DNA of 42,985 nucleotides from NCBI GenBank assembly GCA_903935205.1, contig CAIZQU010000058.1, forward strand, positions 1 to 42,985. Direction: 5' to 3'. The position numbers were made by a program, and so were the translations under genes. Under the pieces are notes generated by a model that did no database searches, was not told the origin of the DNA, and saw only the letters and a program-made list of their open reading frames with translations. Below, one piece after another: positions 24,004 through 32,566 of this stretch. This DNA comes from an uncultured cyanobacterium. GTDB lineage: Bacteria; Cyanobacteriota; Cyanobacteriia; PCC-6307; Cyanobiaceae. Within the stretch, counting starts at the first letter, position 1, and every line of letters begins with the position of its first letter.

Positions 24004-24570
24004 GACCGGCGAGGGGCACCGCTAAGCGGCGGCGAGGCAGGGGATCGGCGGCAAATCTGTCGGAAATCCGAAAAAGTGGTTTAAGCTACTGACAACGACC
24101 ACTACTGCGCAGTCCGCAACCAGCGGGCGGCAGATCAGCGTCGCAATGACCAGGGTGCCTCCCGGGTCTGCCGAGTTTCCGTTCCCCCGGATTCTCTCCC
24201 GCTCCGGCTGGCACCGGATCGCCCACCTGCCCGTTCCCCGGGCGGGGATGTGATCCGATCGACACGACCCTGTTGCACTTCCGTTTCTCAGAGGCTACAG
24301 CAGAGGTTGATGGGCTCCTCTCCTGTCCGGACCGCTCTCCTCGGAGGCAATGTCCGCTTCGCGTCGTGTCACCCCTGGTCACTTCCGCGCCACCTCGGTG
24401 GCTTCGACCTGATCTTCCCAGACCGCTGCGAAAACGACCGACGTAGGGGCGTGGACCCGAGGCCATCCGGCTTCAGGTCCTCCCGGAAAGCCGCGTGCGC
24501 CTGCTCGCGTCATTCCGGCGATCCGAAACCCAACCCGACCACCCCATCGGCTCGTCAGAGCCAGCGTTCC
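24004..24570. other. 567-bp divergent spacer between kinase and DUF3155 genes
   Basis: No coding frame looks real. An AT-richer patch near the kinase start (24064-24100) contains the dyad AGTGGT/ACCACT (24075-24080 and 24098-24103) spaced by 17 bp, around where a promoter would lie. The rest is GC-rich with no recognised RNA. A leader or non-coding RNA in this length of DNA cannot be excluded. Confidence 0.4.
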
Positions 24571-24942
24571 ATGTCAAAGAAGCGCAAGCGGATCAGTCGC
24601 CGTCGCCTCGCCGGCCAACGCGTACTCGCCCACGTCCCCACCTTCAACCTCGAGACCGGCTCCCACAAGCCCGTCACGGCGGCGCGGCGCTACATCGCTG
24701 AAGCGGCGCTCGTGGCTCCCGCCATCCTCAACGTCCGCCGCAACGAGCACACCACCGATCGCTTCTTCTGGGGCGAGAAGGGCCTGTTCAGTGCCCAGTA
24801 CGCCGAGGAGAACCACTTCCTCTTCCCCTCCCTGCGCCAGATCGTGGACCGCATCGGCGAGGACGTGCTGTTCGAGGGTCTTGAAGCCCTGGCGGCCGAT
24901 GACTGGGAAGAGATGGAGGAGTACGAATACGCCTTCGTCTGA
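24571..24942 (+). CDS. DUF3155 family protein
   Basis: A 123-residue protein with the pattern of the cyanobacterial DUF3155 family. It has a very basic N-terminus (SKKRKRISRRRLAGQRVL), a middle with NLETGSHKPVTAARRYI, a short charged stretch before DRFFWGEKGLFSAQYAEENHFLFPSLR, and an acidic C-terminus (EEMEEYEYAFV). The family is restricted to cyanobacteria to my knowledge and has no assigned function; the basic head suggests nucleic-acid contact. The ATG at 24571 has no Shine-Dalgarno site. Possible extension upstream in the same frame looks like spacer. It is followed by the convergent esterase gene after 76 bp. Confidence 0.88.
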   Translation: MSKKRKRISRRRLAGQRVLAHVPTFNLETGSHKPVTAARRYIAEAALVAPAILNVRRNEHTTDRFFWGEKGLFSAQYAEENHFLFPSLRQIVDRIGEDVLFEGLEALAADDWEEMEEYEYAFV

Positions 24943-25018
24943 GGCGTGAGCCCAACGCCGGAGGCAGGCCCCCTTCCCGGGACCCCTGCCGACCGGGCGG
25001 GCCCACCAGCCGATCCCC

Positions 25019-25705
25019 TCAGGCCCAGCCCTGGGCGAGGGTGGCACGAATCGCCGGGAACAGCCCGACATCGATGCTGTGGCCGCCGTTGAACGCCAGC
25101 TGCCGCACCGTGCCCCCCGCCGCTTCCAACTGCTGGGCGATCGCCTCGCAGGCCGCGAAAGGGACCACCCCATCCTGTTCGCCATGGGTGAGCAGGACCG
25201 TTGGCTGCGGTCGGCGCGGCTGCCACAGCGGGTGGGGATAGCCGCTGCAGCTGATCAGCGCCGCCAGCGGCAGTCCCTCCTCCCCGGCGACGTCGCCGCA
25301 GCCCACATCGAGCGCCATCGCCGCGCCCTGGGAGAAACCCAGCAGGGCCGTGGCCTCCAGCGGCACCGTGGCCCCCAGGGCCAGGAGACGGCCCCGCAAC
25401 CGGCTGCGCGCCTCGGGCAGATCCGGCCAGGCCGGATGCTGCAGGTCGTACCACTGGCGGCCAGAACCGGCGGGATGGGGCCAGGGTGCGCGCAGGGCGA
25501 CCACGCTCACATCCCCATCGACCAGCTCCAGTCCCAGCTCCAGCAGGTCATCGGCATCCGCACCCCAGCCGTGCAGCAGCACCAGCCGGCGTGAGGCCTG
25601 AAGCGGCCCCCGCCAGAGGGCTTCCGGATCCGGGGCGGCGGCCGCGGGCGAGTCCGTACCGGGCGCGGACGGATCCACCGCACGGGGATGGGAGGGGTCG
25701 CTCAT
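25019..25705 (-). CDS. Alpha/beta-hydrolase, carboxylesterase/phospholipase type
   Basis: A 228-residue cytosolic hydrolase. LVLLHGWGADADDLLELG (about 41-58) is the oxyanion-loop region, GFSQG at 123-127 holds the nucleophile Ser125, THGEQDGVVP contains the acid Asp178, and GGHSID the catalytic His209. This arrangement is that of COG0400-type esterases (small carboxylesterases and acyl-protein thioesterase relatives). About 35 low-complexity residues precede the fold. The start at 25705 faces purH, only 63 bp away, so the divergent promoters are compact. Substrate is not predictable from sequence; a short-chain ester hydrolase is likely. Confidence 0.88.
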   Translation of the reverse strand: MSDPSHPRAVDPSAPGTDSPAAAAPDPEALWRGPLQASRRLVLLHGWGADADDLLELGLELVDGDVSVVALRAPWPHPAGSGRQWYDLQHPAWPDLPEARSRLRGRLLALGATVPLEATALLGFSQGAAMALDVGCGDVAGEEGLPLAALISCSGYPHPLWQPRRPQPTVLLTHGEQDGVVPFAACEAIAQQLEAAGGTVRQLAFNGGHSIDVGLFPAIRATLAQGWA

Positions 25706-25768
25706 GGCGGCGGGGGCTGGGGGTTCTGCACCCGATAGGTTGGCCCTTCCACCGCCACCCGTGCCGCC

Positions 25769-27349
25769 ATGGCCCCCACGGCCCTCCTGAGCGTCTCCGA
25801 CAAGCAGGGTCTGCTGCCCCTGGCCGAAGGTCTGCTGGCCCAGGGCTACCGGCTCCTTTCCAGCGGCGGCACGGCGGCGGCACTGGCGGCGGCCGGCCTG
25901 GCGGTCACCAAGGTGGCCGACCACACCGGAGCCCCGGAAATCCTCGGCGGCCGCGTCAAGACGCTCCATCCCCGCATCCATGGCGGCATCCTGGCCCGCC
26001 GGGACGACCCCGCCCACCTGGCCGATCTGGAGGCCCAGGGGATCGATCCGATCGCTGTGGTGGTGGTGAACCTCTACCCCTTCCGCCAGACCGTGGCCGA
26101 TCCGTTGGTGGCCTTCGAGACGGCGATCGAGACGATCGACATCGGCGGCCCGGCGATGGTGCGGGCCGCCGCCAAGAACCACGCCGACGTGGCGGTGCTC
26201 ACCGATCCGGCCCAGTACGGCCCCTTCCTGGAGGCCCTGGCCAGCGGCCGGGTGGATGGGGCCCTGCGCCGCCGCCTGGCCCTGGCGGCCTTCGCCCATA
26301 CCGCCGCCTACGACAGCGCCATCGCCACCTGGCTCGGGGAGCGCCTGGCGGCGGAGGGCGAGGGGGAGGCCCAGGCCGCTGCAGATCCAGCCGCCGATCC
26401 TGGCCACCTGCGGCTGGATCTGCCGCTTCATCAACGGCTTCGCTATGGCGAAAACCCCCATCAGGGCGCCAGCTGGCACAGCTCCCCGGAATCCGGCTGG
26501 GGCGGGGCGGTGCAGCTGCAGGGCAAGGAGCTCAGCTACAACAACCTCATCGACCTGGAGGCCGCCCTCGCCACCGTGCGCGAGTTCGGCTACGGCCCAG
26601 GCAGCCAGCCGGCGGCGGCCGTGGTGAAGCACACCAATCCCTGCGGCCTGGCCCTCGGCACCGACGCCGCCGAGGCCATCACCCGCGCCCTCGATGCGGA
26701 CCGGGTCAGCGCCTTCGGTGGCATCGTGGCGATCAATGCCCCGGTGGATGGGGCCACCGCCAGTCAGCTCACCAGCCTGTTCCTGGAATGCGTGGTAGCC
26801 CCGTCCTTCGCTGACGAGGCCCGCAGCCTGCTGGCGGCCAAGGCCAACCTGCGGTTGCTGCAGCTGCCGCCGGCGGCGATTGCCCGCGCCCCGCGCCAGC
26901 AGCTGCGCAGCGTGCTCGGGGGGGTGTTGGTTCAGGATCTCGACGACCTGCCGGTCTCGGAAGCGGACTGGCAGGTGGTGAGCCAGCGCCAACCCAGCGC
27001 CCAGGAGCTCGAGGATCTGCGCTTCGCCTGGAAGCTGGTGCGCCATGTGCGCTCCAACGCGATCGCCGTGGCGGCGGCGGGCCAGAGCCTCGGCATCGGC
27101 GCCGGCCAGATGAACCGCGTCGGTTCGGCCCAGCTGGCCCTGGCGGCGGCGGGGGAGAGGGCCCGCGGCGCCGTGCTGGCCAGCGACGGCTTCTTCCCCT
27201 TCGATGACACCGTGAAACTGGCGGCCAGCCATGGCATCAGCGCCGTGATCCACCCCGGCGGCAGCGTGCGGGACGGCGACTCGATCGCCGCCTGCGATGC
27301 CCTGGGTCTGGCGATGGTGGTCACGGGGCGCCGCCATTTCCTGCACTGA
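25769..27349 (+). CDS. purH: Bifunctional AICAR formyltransferase / IMP cyclohydrolase
   Basis: A 526-residue protein performing the last two steps of IMP synthesis. The N-terminal MGS-like cyclohydrolase part shows [26 protein letters not shown] and [17 protein letters not shown]. The C-terminal transformylase part includes [11 protein letters not shown], the catalytic-site VVKHTNPCG near residue 288 and the end [27 protein letters not shown]. The length and both domains are complete. The ATG at 25769 gives the normal N-terminus. It is transcribed divergently from the esterase gene and precedes the DUF4079 gene by 79 bp on the same strand, which may be co-transcribed. Confidence 0.97.
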   Translation: MAPTALLSVSDKQGLLPLAEGLLAQGYRLLSSGGTAAALAAAGLAVTKVADHTGAPEILGGRVKTLHPRIHGGILARRDDPAHLADLEAQGIDPIAVVVVNLYPFRQTVADPLVAFETAIETIDIGGPAMVRAAAKNHADVAVLTDPAQYGPFLEALASGRVDGALRRRLALAAFAHTAAYDSAIATWLGERLAAEGEGEAQAAADPAADPGHLRLDLPLHQRLRYGENPHQGASWHSSPESGWGGAVQLQGKELSYNNLIDLEAALATVREFGYGPGSQPAAAVVKHTNPCGLALGTDAAEAITRALDADRVSAFGGIVAINAPVDGATASQLTSLFLECVVAPSFADEARSLLAAKANLRLLQLPPAAIARAPRQQLRSVLGGVLVQDLDDLPVSEADWQVVSQRQPSAQELEDLRFAWKLVRHVRSNAIAVAAAGQSLGIGAGQMNRVGSAQLALAAAGERARGAVLASDGFFPFDDTVKLAASHGISAVIHPGGSVRDGDSIAACDALGLAMVVTGRRHFLH

Positions 27350-27428
27350 TTCGCCGCCGCTGCATCGCGGCGACCAGCGGCGGGGTTGGGGTGAGCAGTA
27401 ACTTCAGCTCCGGCCCGTTGTCCCGCCC

Positions 27429-27905
27429 ATGCCCCCCGCGCTTCCCGAATCCCTGGCCTTCAACCTCAATTTCCTCCACCCCCTGCTGATGTGGGTGCTG
27501 CTGGCGACGGCGGGCTACGCCATGCTGCTGGGCATCAAGGCCAAGAAAACCCGGACCGGCACGCCCGAGGAGCGCAAGGAGCTGATCAAGGGTCAGTTCG
27601 GCCGTCGCCACTTCCAGTTCGGCTCCCTGGTGCTGGCGGTGATGGTCCTGGGCACCTTCGGTGGCATGGCCGTGACCTATCTCAACAACGGCAAGCTCTT
27701 CGTCGGCCCCCACCTGCTCGTGGGCATCGCCATGACCAGCCTGCTGGCGGTCGCCGCCGCCCTCTCACCGCTGATGCAGGCCGGCAACGTCGTCGCCCGC
27801 AAGATCCATGTGGGCCTGAACATGGGGGTGATGACCCTGTTCCTCTGGCAAGCGGTCACCGGCATGCAGATCGTGCAGAAGCTGCTCAGCCCTCCGGCGG
27901 CCTGA
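27429..27905 (+). CDS. DUF4079 membrane protein (b561-like four-helix)
   Basis: A 158-residue integral membrane protein with four helices at about 15-35, 63-83, 92-114 and 127-150. Conserved-looking histidines (His17, His61, His95, His127) lie at or near helix ends, in line with the resemblance of DUF4079 proteins to cytochrome b561-type heme proteins; heme binding is an inference. A charged cytosolic loop (KAKKTRTGTPEERKELIKGQFGRRH) joins helices one and two. It is a cyanobacterial family without an assigned function. It starts 79 bp behind purH and is followed at once by a perfect 12-bp hairpin. Confidence 0.87.
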   Translation: MPPALPESLAFNLNFLHPLLMWVLLATAGYAMLLGIKAKKTRTGTPEERKELIKGQFGRRHFQFGSLVLAVMVLGTFGGMAVTYLNNGKLFVGPHLLVGIAMTSLLAVAAALSPLMQAGNVVARKIHVGLNMGVMTLFLWQAVTGMQIVQKLLSPPAA

Positions 27906-27915
27906 TCCTTCGGCG

Positions 27916-27951
27916 GCCCCTGGCGGCGAACCGTGGCTTGCCGCCAGGGGC
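27916..27951. terminator. 12-bp perfect hairpin after the DUF4079 gene
   Basis: GCCCCTGGCGGC and GCCGCCAGGGGC are perfectly complementary with a 12-base loop, 10 bp after the stop codon. There is no T-run, so it is a likely 3'-end stabiliser or T-less terminator rather than a classical one. Confidence 0.55.
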
Positions 27952-28114
27952 GGTGCCGCCAACCACCGCGCTTCCCTGATCGGTCGGGGCCTGCCTCCTG
28001 CATCGGCCAGGCCCCACCGTGCAGAGGCCCAGGCCAACCACCAACCCTGGAGCCGGAGGCGCCCCAGCGGGTTGCCCAGGGGCACGGGGGCGACGATGGC
28101 GATGGCCGCGGCGA

Positions 28115-28813
28115 TCAGAAGCGCGCCCGGCGGCGGGGCGGGCAGGGGATGCCGTGGCTGGCATGAAAATCCTCCTGCACCTTCCAGGTCAGCTTGCGTG
28201 AGATCTGGCGGACGATCTGGCGCAGCAGGTGGTCGCCGCTGGTCTGCACCAGGGGATCGGGCAGGATCGTGATCATCGCCGGCAGCCGGATCCAGACCGA
28301 GAGATCGAGCTCCCAGCGCACCAGCGTGTGGGCCATCAGGCGGTCGACCTCCTCGGCGGAGATCAGGCCGAGATCCGGCCCGGCATCGGCCTCATCAAGT
28401 CGCAGCGAGGCGTTGAAGTCGACGTCATAGAGCGCCGCCAGGGCGGCATCGGCGCCGGGGACCGGCACGGTCTGGATCCGGTAGATCCCCTCCTGCTGGG
28501 GAAGCAATTCGAGGCCGACCGTGGGCTCGACCTCGAAGCCGAAATTGCCGAAGCGCCCCAGGGTGAGCACATAGCCGTTGGCCTCAAGGGGCTCCACGGC
28601 CATCGGAGCGGCGCAACGGCGAAACCAGCCCTCGTGGCGATCCAGATAGGCGCCGACCACCGCGGCCGGCGCCCGCATCTCCATCAGATCCGCGAAGGAG
28701 CTGGCATAGAGGCGCACCCGCGAATCGGCGCTGTGGCGGAGGGTCGTGGCACCGTCCGCATCGGCAGGCCTGTCGTCGGACCCGTCCGTGGGGTCCATGG
28801 GGGTCATGTCCAT
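28115..28813 (-). CDS. DUF1997 family protein
   Basis: A 232-residue soluble protein (start taken at the ATG 28813; GTG 28870 would add 19 low-complexity residues). After a short acidic leader it follows the DUF1997 pattern: YLDRHEGWFRRCAAPMAVEPL, GRFGNFGFEVEPTVGLELLP, an INxDVDFNASL-like stretch and the C-terminal LVRWELDLSVWIRLPAMITILPDPLVQTSGDHLL. The family is found in cyanobacteria and plant plastids and resembles lipid-binding START/polyketide-cyclase folds; no function is assigned. It is convergent with the DUF4079 gene and lies 252 bp downstream of ispH on the same strand, with a G-rich low-complexity spacer between. Confidence 0.86.
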   Translation of the reverse strand: MDMTPMDPTDGSDDRPADADGATTLRHSADSRVRLYASSFADLMEMRAPAAVVGAYLDRHEGWFRRCAAPMAVEPLEANGYVLTLGRFGNFGFEVEPTVGLELLPQQEGIYRIQTVPVPGADAALAALYDVDFNASLRLDEADAGPDLGLISAEEVDRLMAHTLVRWELDLSVWIRLPAMITILPDPLVQTSGDHLLRQIVRQISRKLTWKVQEDFHASHGIPCPPRRRARF

Positions 28814-29065
28814 GGCGCCGGGGGCTGCTGGGGAACGCTCAGCCTGTGGGTGGGAAGCCTGGGGGGACACGGTCGGGGGATCCTCGATGGGAACGGGGGC
28901 GGCCCAACGGATGTCCAGGGCTCAGGGGGGCAGCGGTGGGTGGCCGTGGGGATCGGGATGGGGGTGGGAGGGGAATGGACCGCGGGCGCAGCCATGGAAT
29001 GAAGGGAATCTAAAGGCCAACTGGGACCGGCGGTCCCGGCCGGGCCTGGGCGGGATCGCCCGGGC

Positions 29066-30286
29066 TCAGTCCTTGCTGAGCTCGATCAGGCGGCGGATCA
29101 CGTCGTCCACCACCCGGTCTGGGGTGGAGGCTCCGGAGGTGATGCCCACCCGGATCGGCCCTTCCGGCAGGAAGGGCTCGACCACGGCCAGATCGGCACC
29201 GAGGGGCTTGTGCACGATCCGATTGCCCGGACCGATCCGCTCCGGCGTATCGATGTGGAAGGAGCGGATGCCGCGACTGATCGCGATTTCCTGGAGGTGG
29301 GTGGTATTGGAGGAGTTGTAGCCGCCGATCACGACCATCAGGTCAAGGGGCTCATCCACCAGGGAGAACATGGCATCCTGACGCTCCTGGGTGGCATCGC
29401 AGATCGTGTTGAAGGCGAGAAAGTGCTCGTTCAGCTTGGCCGGCCCAAAGCGTTCCATCATCGTGCGTTCGAACAAACGACCGATCTGTTCTGTCTCGCT
29501 TTTCAGCATCGTCGTTTGGTTGGCCACGCCAACATGAATCAAATCCCGATCGGGATCAAAACCGGGTGAACTTGCCTTGGAGAAACGCTCCATAAACTCT
29601 TGGCGCCTGGCGGCGGCGGGACTGGCGCCAGCGGCGCTGGACAGGATGTAGTCGCAGACCATCTGGGCTTCCACCAGGTCGAGCACCACCAGATAGGTGC
29701 CGGCAAAGGAGCTGGTGGCCAGGGTTTCCTCATGCTTCACCTTGCCGTGAATGATCGAGGTGAAGGCATGCTTCTTGTGCTTCTCGACGGTATTCCAGAC
29801 CTTTGAGACCCAGGGACAGGTGGTATCAACCATGTGACAACCACGCTCATTGAGCAGCTGCATCTCCTGAACAGTGGCTCCAAAGGCGGGAAGAATCACC
29901 ACATCGCCACTGGCCACCTCCGAGAAATCTTTGACACCACCCTCCACCGGAATGAACAGCACATCCATGTCGCGAAGGTGGTCATTCACGGACGGATTGT
30001 GGATGATCTCGTTGGTGATCCAGATCCGCTCGTTCGGGTAGTGACGCCGCGTTTCATAGGCCATCGCCACCGCTCGCTCCACGCCCCAGCAGAACCCGAA
30101 GGCCTCGGCCAGCTTCACGGTCAGCCGCCCCTCGCGCAGGGTGTGGCCGCTCTCCCGCAGCGAGGCGATCAGGTCGCTCTGATAGGCCGTCTGCAGGCTG
30201 CCGGCCACCTCCTCACCCAGGCCGAAACCGCGGCGGTTGTACCGCTCGGAATGGTGCAACGAGCGCTTGAAGGCACGGGTGTCCAC
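29066..30286 (-). CDS. ispH: 4-hydroxy-3-methylbut-2-enyl diphosphate reductase
   Basis: The last enzyme of the MEP isoprenoid pathway, an iron-sulphur protein that makes IPP and DMAPP. The three cluster cysteines are visible: Cys66 in [13 protein letters not shown], Cys157 in [11 protein letters not shown] and Cys296 in [14 protein letters not shown]. At 406 residues it has the N-terminal extension ([21 protein letters not shown]) and insertions typical of the cyanobacterial/plastid form rather than the short E. coli form. The start is GTG at 30286, because the cyanobacterial N-terminus begins there; the longer frame to 30349 is spacer. Divergent from the LysR-like gene. Confidence 0.96.
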   Translation of the reverse strand: MDTRAFKRSLHHSERYNRRGFGLGEEVAGSLQTAYQSDLIASLRESGHTLREGRLTVKLAEAFGFCWGVERAVAMAYETRRHYPNERIWITNEIIHNPSVNDHLRDMDVLFIPVEGGVKDFSEVASGDVVILPAFGATVQEMQLLNERGCHMVDTTCPWVSKVWNTVEKHKKHAFTSIIHGKVKHEETLATSSFAGTYLVVLDLVEAQMVCDYILSSAAGASPAAARRQEFMERFSKASSPGFDPDRDLIHVGVANQTTMLKSETEQIGRLFERTMMERFGPAKLNEHFLAFNTICDATQERQDAMFSLVDEPLDLMVVIGGYNSSNTTHLQEIAISRGIRSFHIDTPERIGPGNRIVHKPLGADLAVVEPFLPEGPIRVGITSGASTPDRVVDDVIRRLIELSKD

Positions 30287-30432
30287 GGGTCGCACGCAGC
30301 GGGCAGAGGAGCCGACTCTATGGGGAATGGTTCCAGCCGGGAGAAGCACCGATCCGGGCGGCTCGGTGGCTGACCTGGCGTTGTGCGGCAGACGCTGCCG
30401 TTGTGATAATGCAGGCAGAGGAGGGAGGTGCG

Positions 30433-31314
30433 TTGGTCAGCCTTGAACAGCTGGCAGCGCTGGATCTGCTGCTATGGCTCACCGGGTCCCAGCGCGCTGC
30501 CCTGCTGGAGCGCACCAACCAGAGCACGATCGTGCGGCGCGCCCAGGCTGCGAAGGACTGCTTCGGCGTCGCGATCCGTCGCGACGCCGGCGGCTGGAGC
30601 CTGCGCGGTGATACCCAGCTGCTCCAGATGGAACGGCTTCTTCACCAGCGCGCCCGCCTGCTGGGGCGACGCCCCCTGCGCCTGCAGGCCCCCTTCTGGA
30701 CCCAGCGGGGCCGGCTGCGACGGCTGCCCCAGGGCTGGACCAGCAACCCCCCCAGCGCTGTGGCGGTCTGCGAGAACCCCCTGGAGCTCCTGCGAGCCCG
30801 GGTCATCGATGCCGCCCTGCTGACCCCCACCCAGATCGCCCAGGCTGACGGCGATCTTGTCAGCACCAAGATCTACGGCAGCCAGATCGACCTGACCGTG
30901 TTTCCCGAAATTCAGCTCAGCGACCCCCAGGGCAGTTATCAGTCCCTGCGGGATCGGGGCACGTTGGTGCTGAGGCTGCCGCCGTTCCTGCCCAGCAGCT
31001 GTCTGCAGCGCTGCCAGGACTGGTTCAACGAGCTGCTGCCCCGGCCGACGCCGGCCCTGGTTCGTCCGAGGCGGGCCGGCGTGGCGAAGCCACCCCCCGA
31101 ACTGAGCGTGGCCTTCCTGACGCCGGAGATGCGTCGCGTCCAGGGCATGCCCTTCCTGGTCGACCCCACCGAAGCCCCCCGCCCCTACGTCGAAAGCCTG
31201 GTGGTGCTGGCGGAGCTGGCCGAGGAGCCGATGATCGAGCTGCTGCGGGATCACCTCAGCACCCTGTTCCTGCCGCGCACCATCCAGCGCGCGGCCCTGC
31301 TCAGACGGGCCTGA
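30433..31314 (+). CDS. LysR-like helix-turn-helix protein
   Basis: A 293-residue protein. The N-terminus ([45 protein letters not shown]) resembles a winged helix-turn-helix read through a LysR-type pattern. The rest resembles a periplasmic-binding-like ligand domain with little sequence conservation. A strong Shine-Dalgarno sequence, AGGAGG at 30419-30424, sits 8 bases before TTG 30433, so that start was chosen over ATG 30409, which lacks one. It is divergent from ispH and its 3' end overlaps the end of sfsA by 14 bp. Similar proteins occur in picocyanobacteria as far as I recall. Regulatory function and targets are inferred, not shown. Confidence 0.75.
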   Translation: MVSLEQLAALDLLLWLTGSQRAALLERTNQSTIVRRAQAAKDCFGVAIRRDAGGWSLRGDTQLLQMERLLHQRARLLGRRPLRLQAPFWTQRGRLRRLPQGWTSNPPSAVAVCENPLELLRARVIDAALLTPTQIAQADGDLVSTKIYGSQIDLTVFPEIQLSDPQGSYQSLRDRGTLVLRLPPFLPSSCLQRCQDWFNELLPRPTPALVRPRRAGVAKPPPELSVAFLTPEMRRVQGMPFLVDPTEAPRPYVESLVVLAELAEEPMIELLRDHLSTLFLPRTIQRAALLRRA

Positions 31315-32188
31315 ACCCGGCCCCCCCCGCCTCCACCGCCGCCAGCCCCAACCAGGACACCCCGCTGGCATCGAAGCGATAACGGCAGGGCAGCACCGCC
31401 ACACCGCGCTCCAGGGCCAATCGGAACAGCTCGCCGTAGCGGGGATCGGCGCTGTCCCCGGGGGCGAAGCGGCGCACGTCCTCGCGGCTGAGGCAGGGAA
31501 TCAGCACGGGGCGGGCCTCGGGCAGCAGGGCGATCAGCTCCTCGAGGTGCTTCTGGCCGCGCTCGGTCACGGTGTCGGGGAAGAGGGCCAGCTCACCCTC
31601 GCTCCAGGTGGTGTTCTTCACCTCCAGGTAGAGCGGGCGGGGATCGGGCGCTGCGGCTGCCGGGCTGAGCAGCAGATCGATGCGGCTGCGACGGTCCCGG
31701 CCATAGGGGACCTCCGGACGGATGGTGGCGACCGGCCCCAGCCAGGGCTCCAGACAGCCGGCCTCGATCGTGGCCCGCACCAGCCGGTTCGGCAGGGCCG
31801 TGTTCACCCCCACCCACACCGGCAGCCCGTCGGCGCCGGGCACCTCGGCCTGCTCCCAGGTCCAGGCCAGCTTGCGCGCCGGTGTCGGCGCATGGCGCAG
31901 CCGCACCCGCCCCCCCGGGTGAAGCACCCCGCGCATCGGGCCGGTGTTCGCACAGTGGGCGGTCACGACCTCACCGCCGGCCAGCTCCACATCGGCCAGG
32001 AACCGCTTGTAGCGGCGCAGCAGCACCCCCTCCACCAGGGGCTCATGGCTGAGGATCAGACGCTCGCTGGCGGTGGATTCGGCGGCGGCAGCCGCTGGAG
32101 CGGAGGGTTCCGCTGGGTTGTCAGCGGAACCCTCCGGGCCCGGGCTGGGCTGGGGGCGGCTGGTTGCGGTGGTCCTGGCGCGGGGCAT
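31301..32188 (-). CDS. sfsA: SfsA family DNA/RNA-binding protein
   Basis: The SfsA core is clear: PLVEGVLLRRYKRFLADVELAGGEVVTAHCANTGPM at the start, then GVNTALPNRLVRATIEAG, the nuclease-like YLEVKNTTW with RGQKHLEELIAL, and a C-terminal RFDASGVSWLG. The fold contains a PD-(D/E)XK-like catalytic arrangement, and members are linked to sugar fermentation and nucleic-acid binding. With the ATG at 32188 it has 295 residues; the first 50 are low-complexity, and the usual length of about 235 would start near the PLVEG motif, where no ATG is present. Convergent with the LysR-like gene, overlapping by 14 bp. Confidence 0.92.
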   Translation of the reverse strand: MPRARTTATSRPQPSPGPEGSADNPAEPSAPAAAAAESTASERLILSHEPLVEGVLLRRYKRFLADVELAGGEVVTAHCANTGPMRGVLHPGGRVRLRHAPTPARKLAWTWEQAEVPGADGLPVWVGVNTALPNRLVRATIEAGCLEPWLGPVATIRPEVPYGRDRRSRIDLLLSPAAAAPDPRPLYLEVKNTTWSEGELALFPDTVTERGQKHLEELIALLPEARPVLIPCLSREDVRRFAPGDSADPRYGELFRLALERGVAVLPCRYRFDASGVSWLGLAAVEAGGAGFRPV

Positions 32189-32566
32189 CGCGGGGCGGCG
32201 GTGGGGCGGGAGCCGTGGGGTCGTGGGGCCCAGAGGCTGGGGGCTGGGCGGCGGCGGGCTAAGGCCAGGGGCCGGGGGGCTAACGGCCCATCTGGCTGCG
32301 GGGCGAGGGCTCTGGGGGGGCTGTGAGGGGCGAGGCCTGTGAGGGGCGAGGCCTGTGAGGGCTGTGGGGCCCGCCGATCGCCGGCTGGGGCCGCTTCGGG
32401 CGCGGCCGGTGCGGGGCCTTGGAGCGGCTTCCGGCGGCCGGCGCCCATGGCGGCCTGCGGCGGCTGCCCCCGGCTGAACCGGAAGCACCCGCTCTCCAGC
32501 CCAGGGCCAGAAGCAATGCTGGCAGCCATACTGCCGACCGACCGACGGGGCCCCGGGCCCGACCCG
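32189..32566. other. 378-bp divergent spacer between sfsA and murJ
   Basis: Extremely G-rich on the plus strand, with low-complexity false frames on both strands. It contains the 16-bp direct repeat at 32323-32361. The promoters of both genes should lie here; none was recognised. Confidence 0.45.
32323..32361. repeat. 16-bp tandem repeat, 2.4 copies
   Basis: GTGAGGGGCGAGGCCT occurs twice exactly, followed by GTGAGGG. It lies in the sfsA/murJ spacer. Confidence 0.9.

Noticed and set aside
24085-24466. 126-codon minus-strand frame in the kinase/DUF3155 spacer
   Set aside because: Low-complexity translation, no start context and no recognised family.
25019-27346. 775-codon frame that would fuse the esterase to a long N-terminal part
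   Set aside because: The N-terminal part is purH read backwards; the esterase fold begins near 25705.
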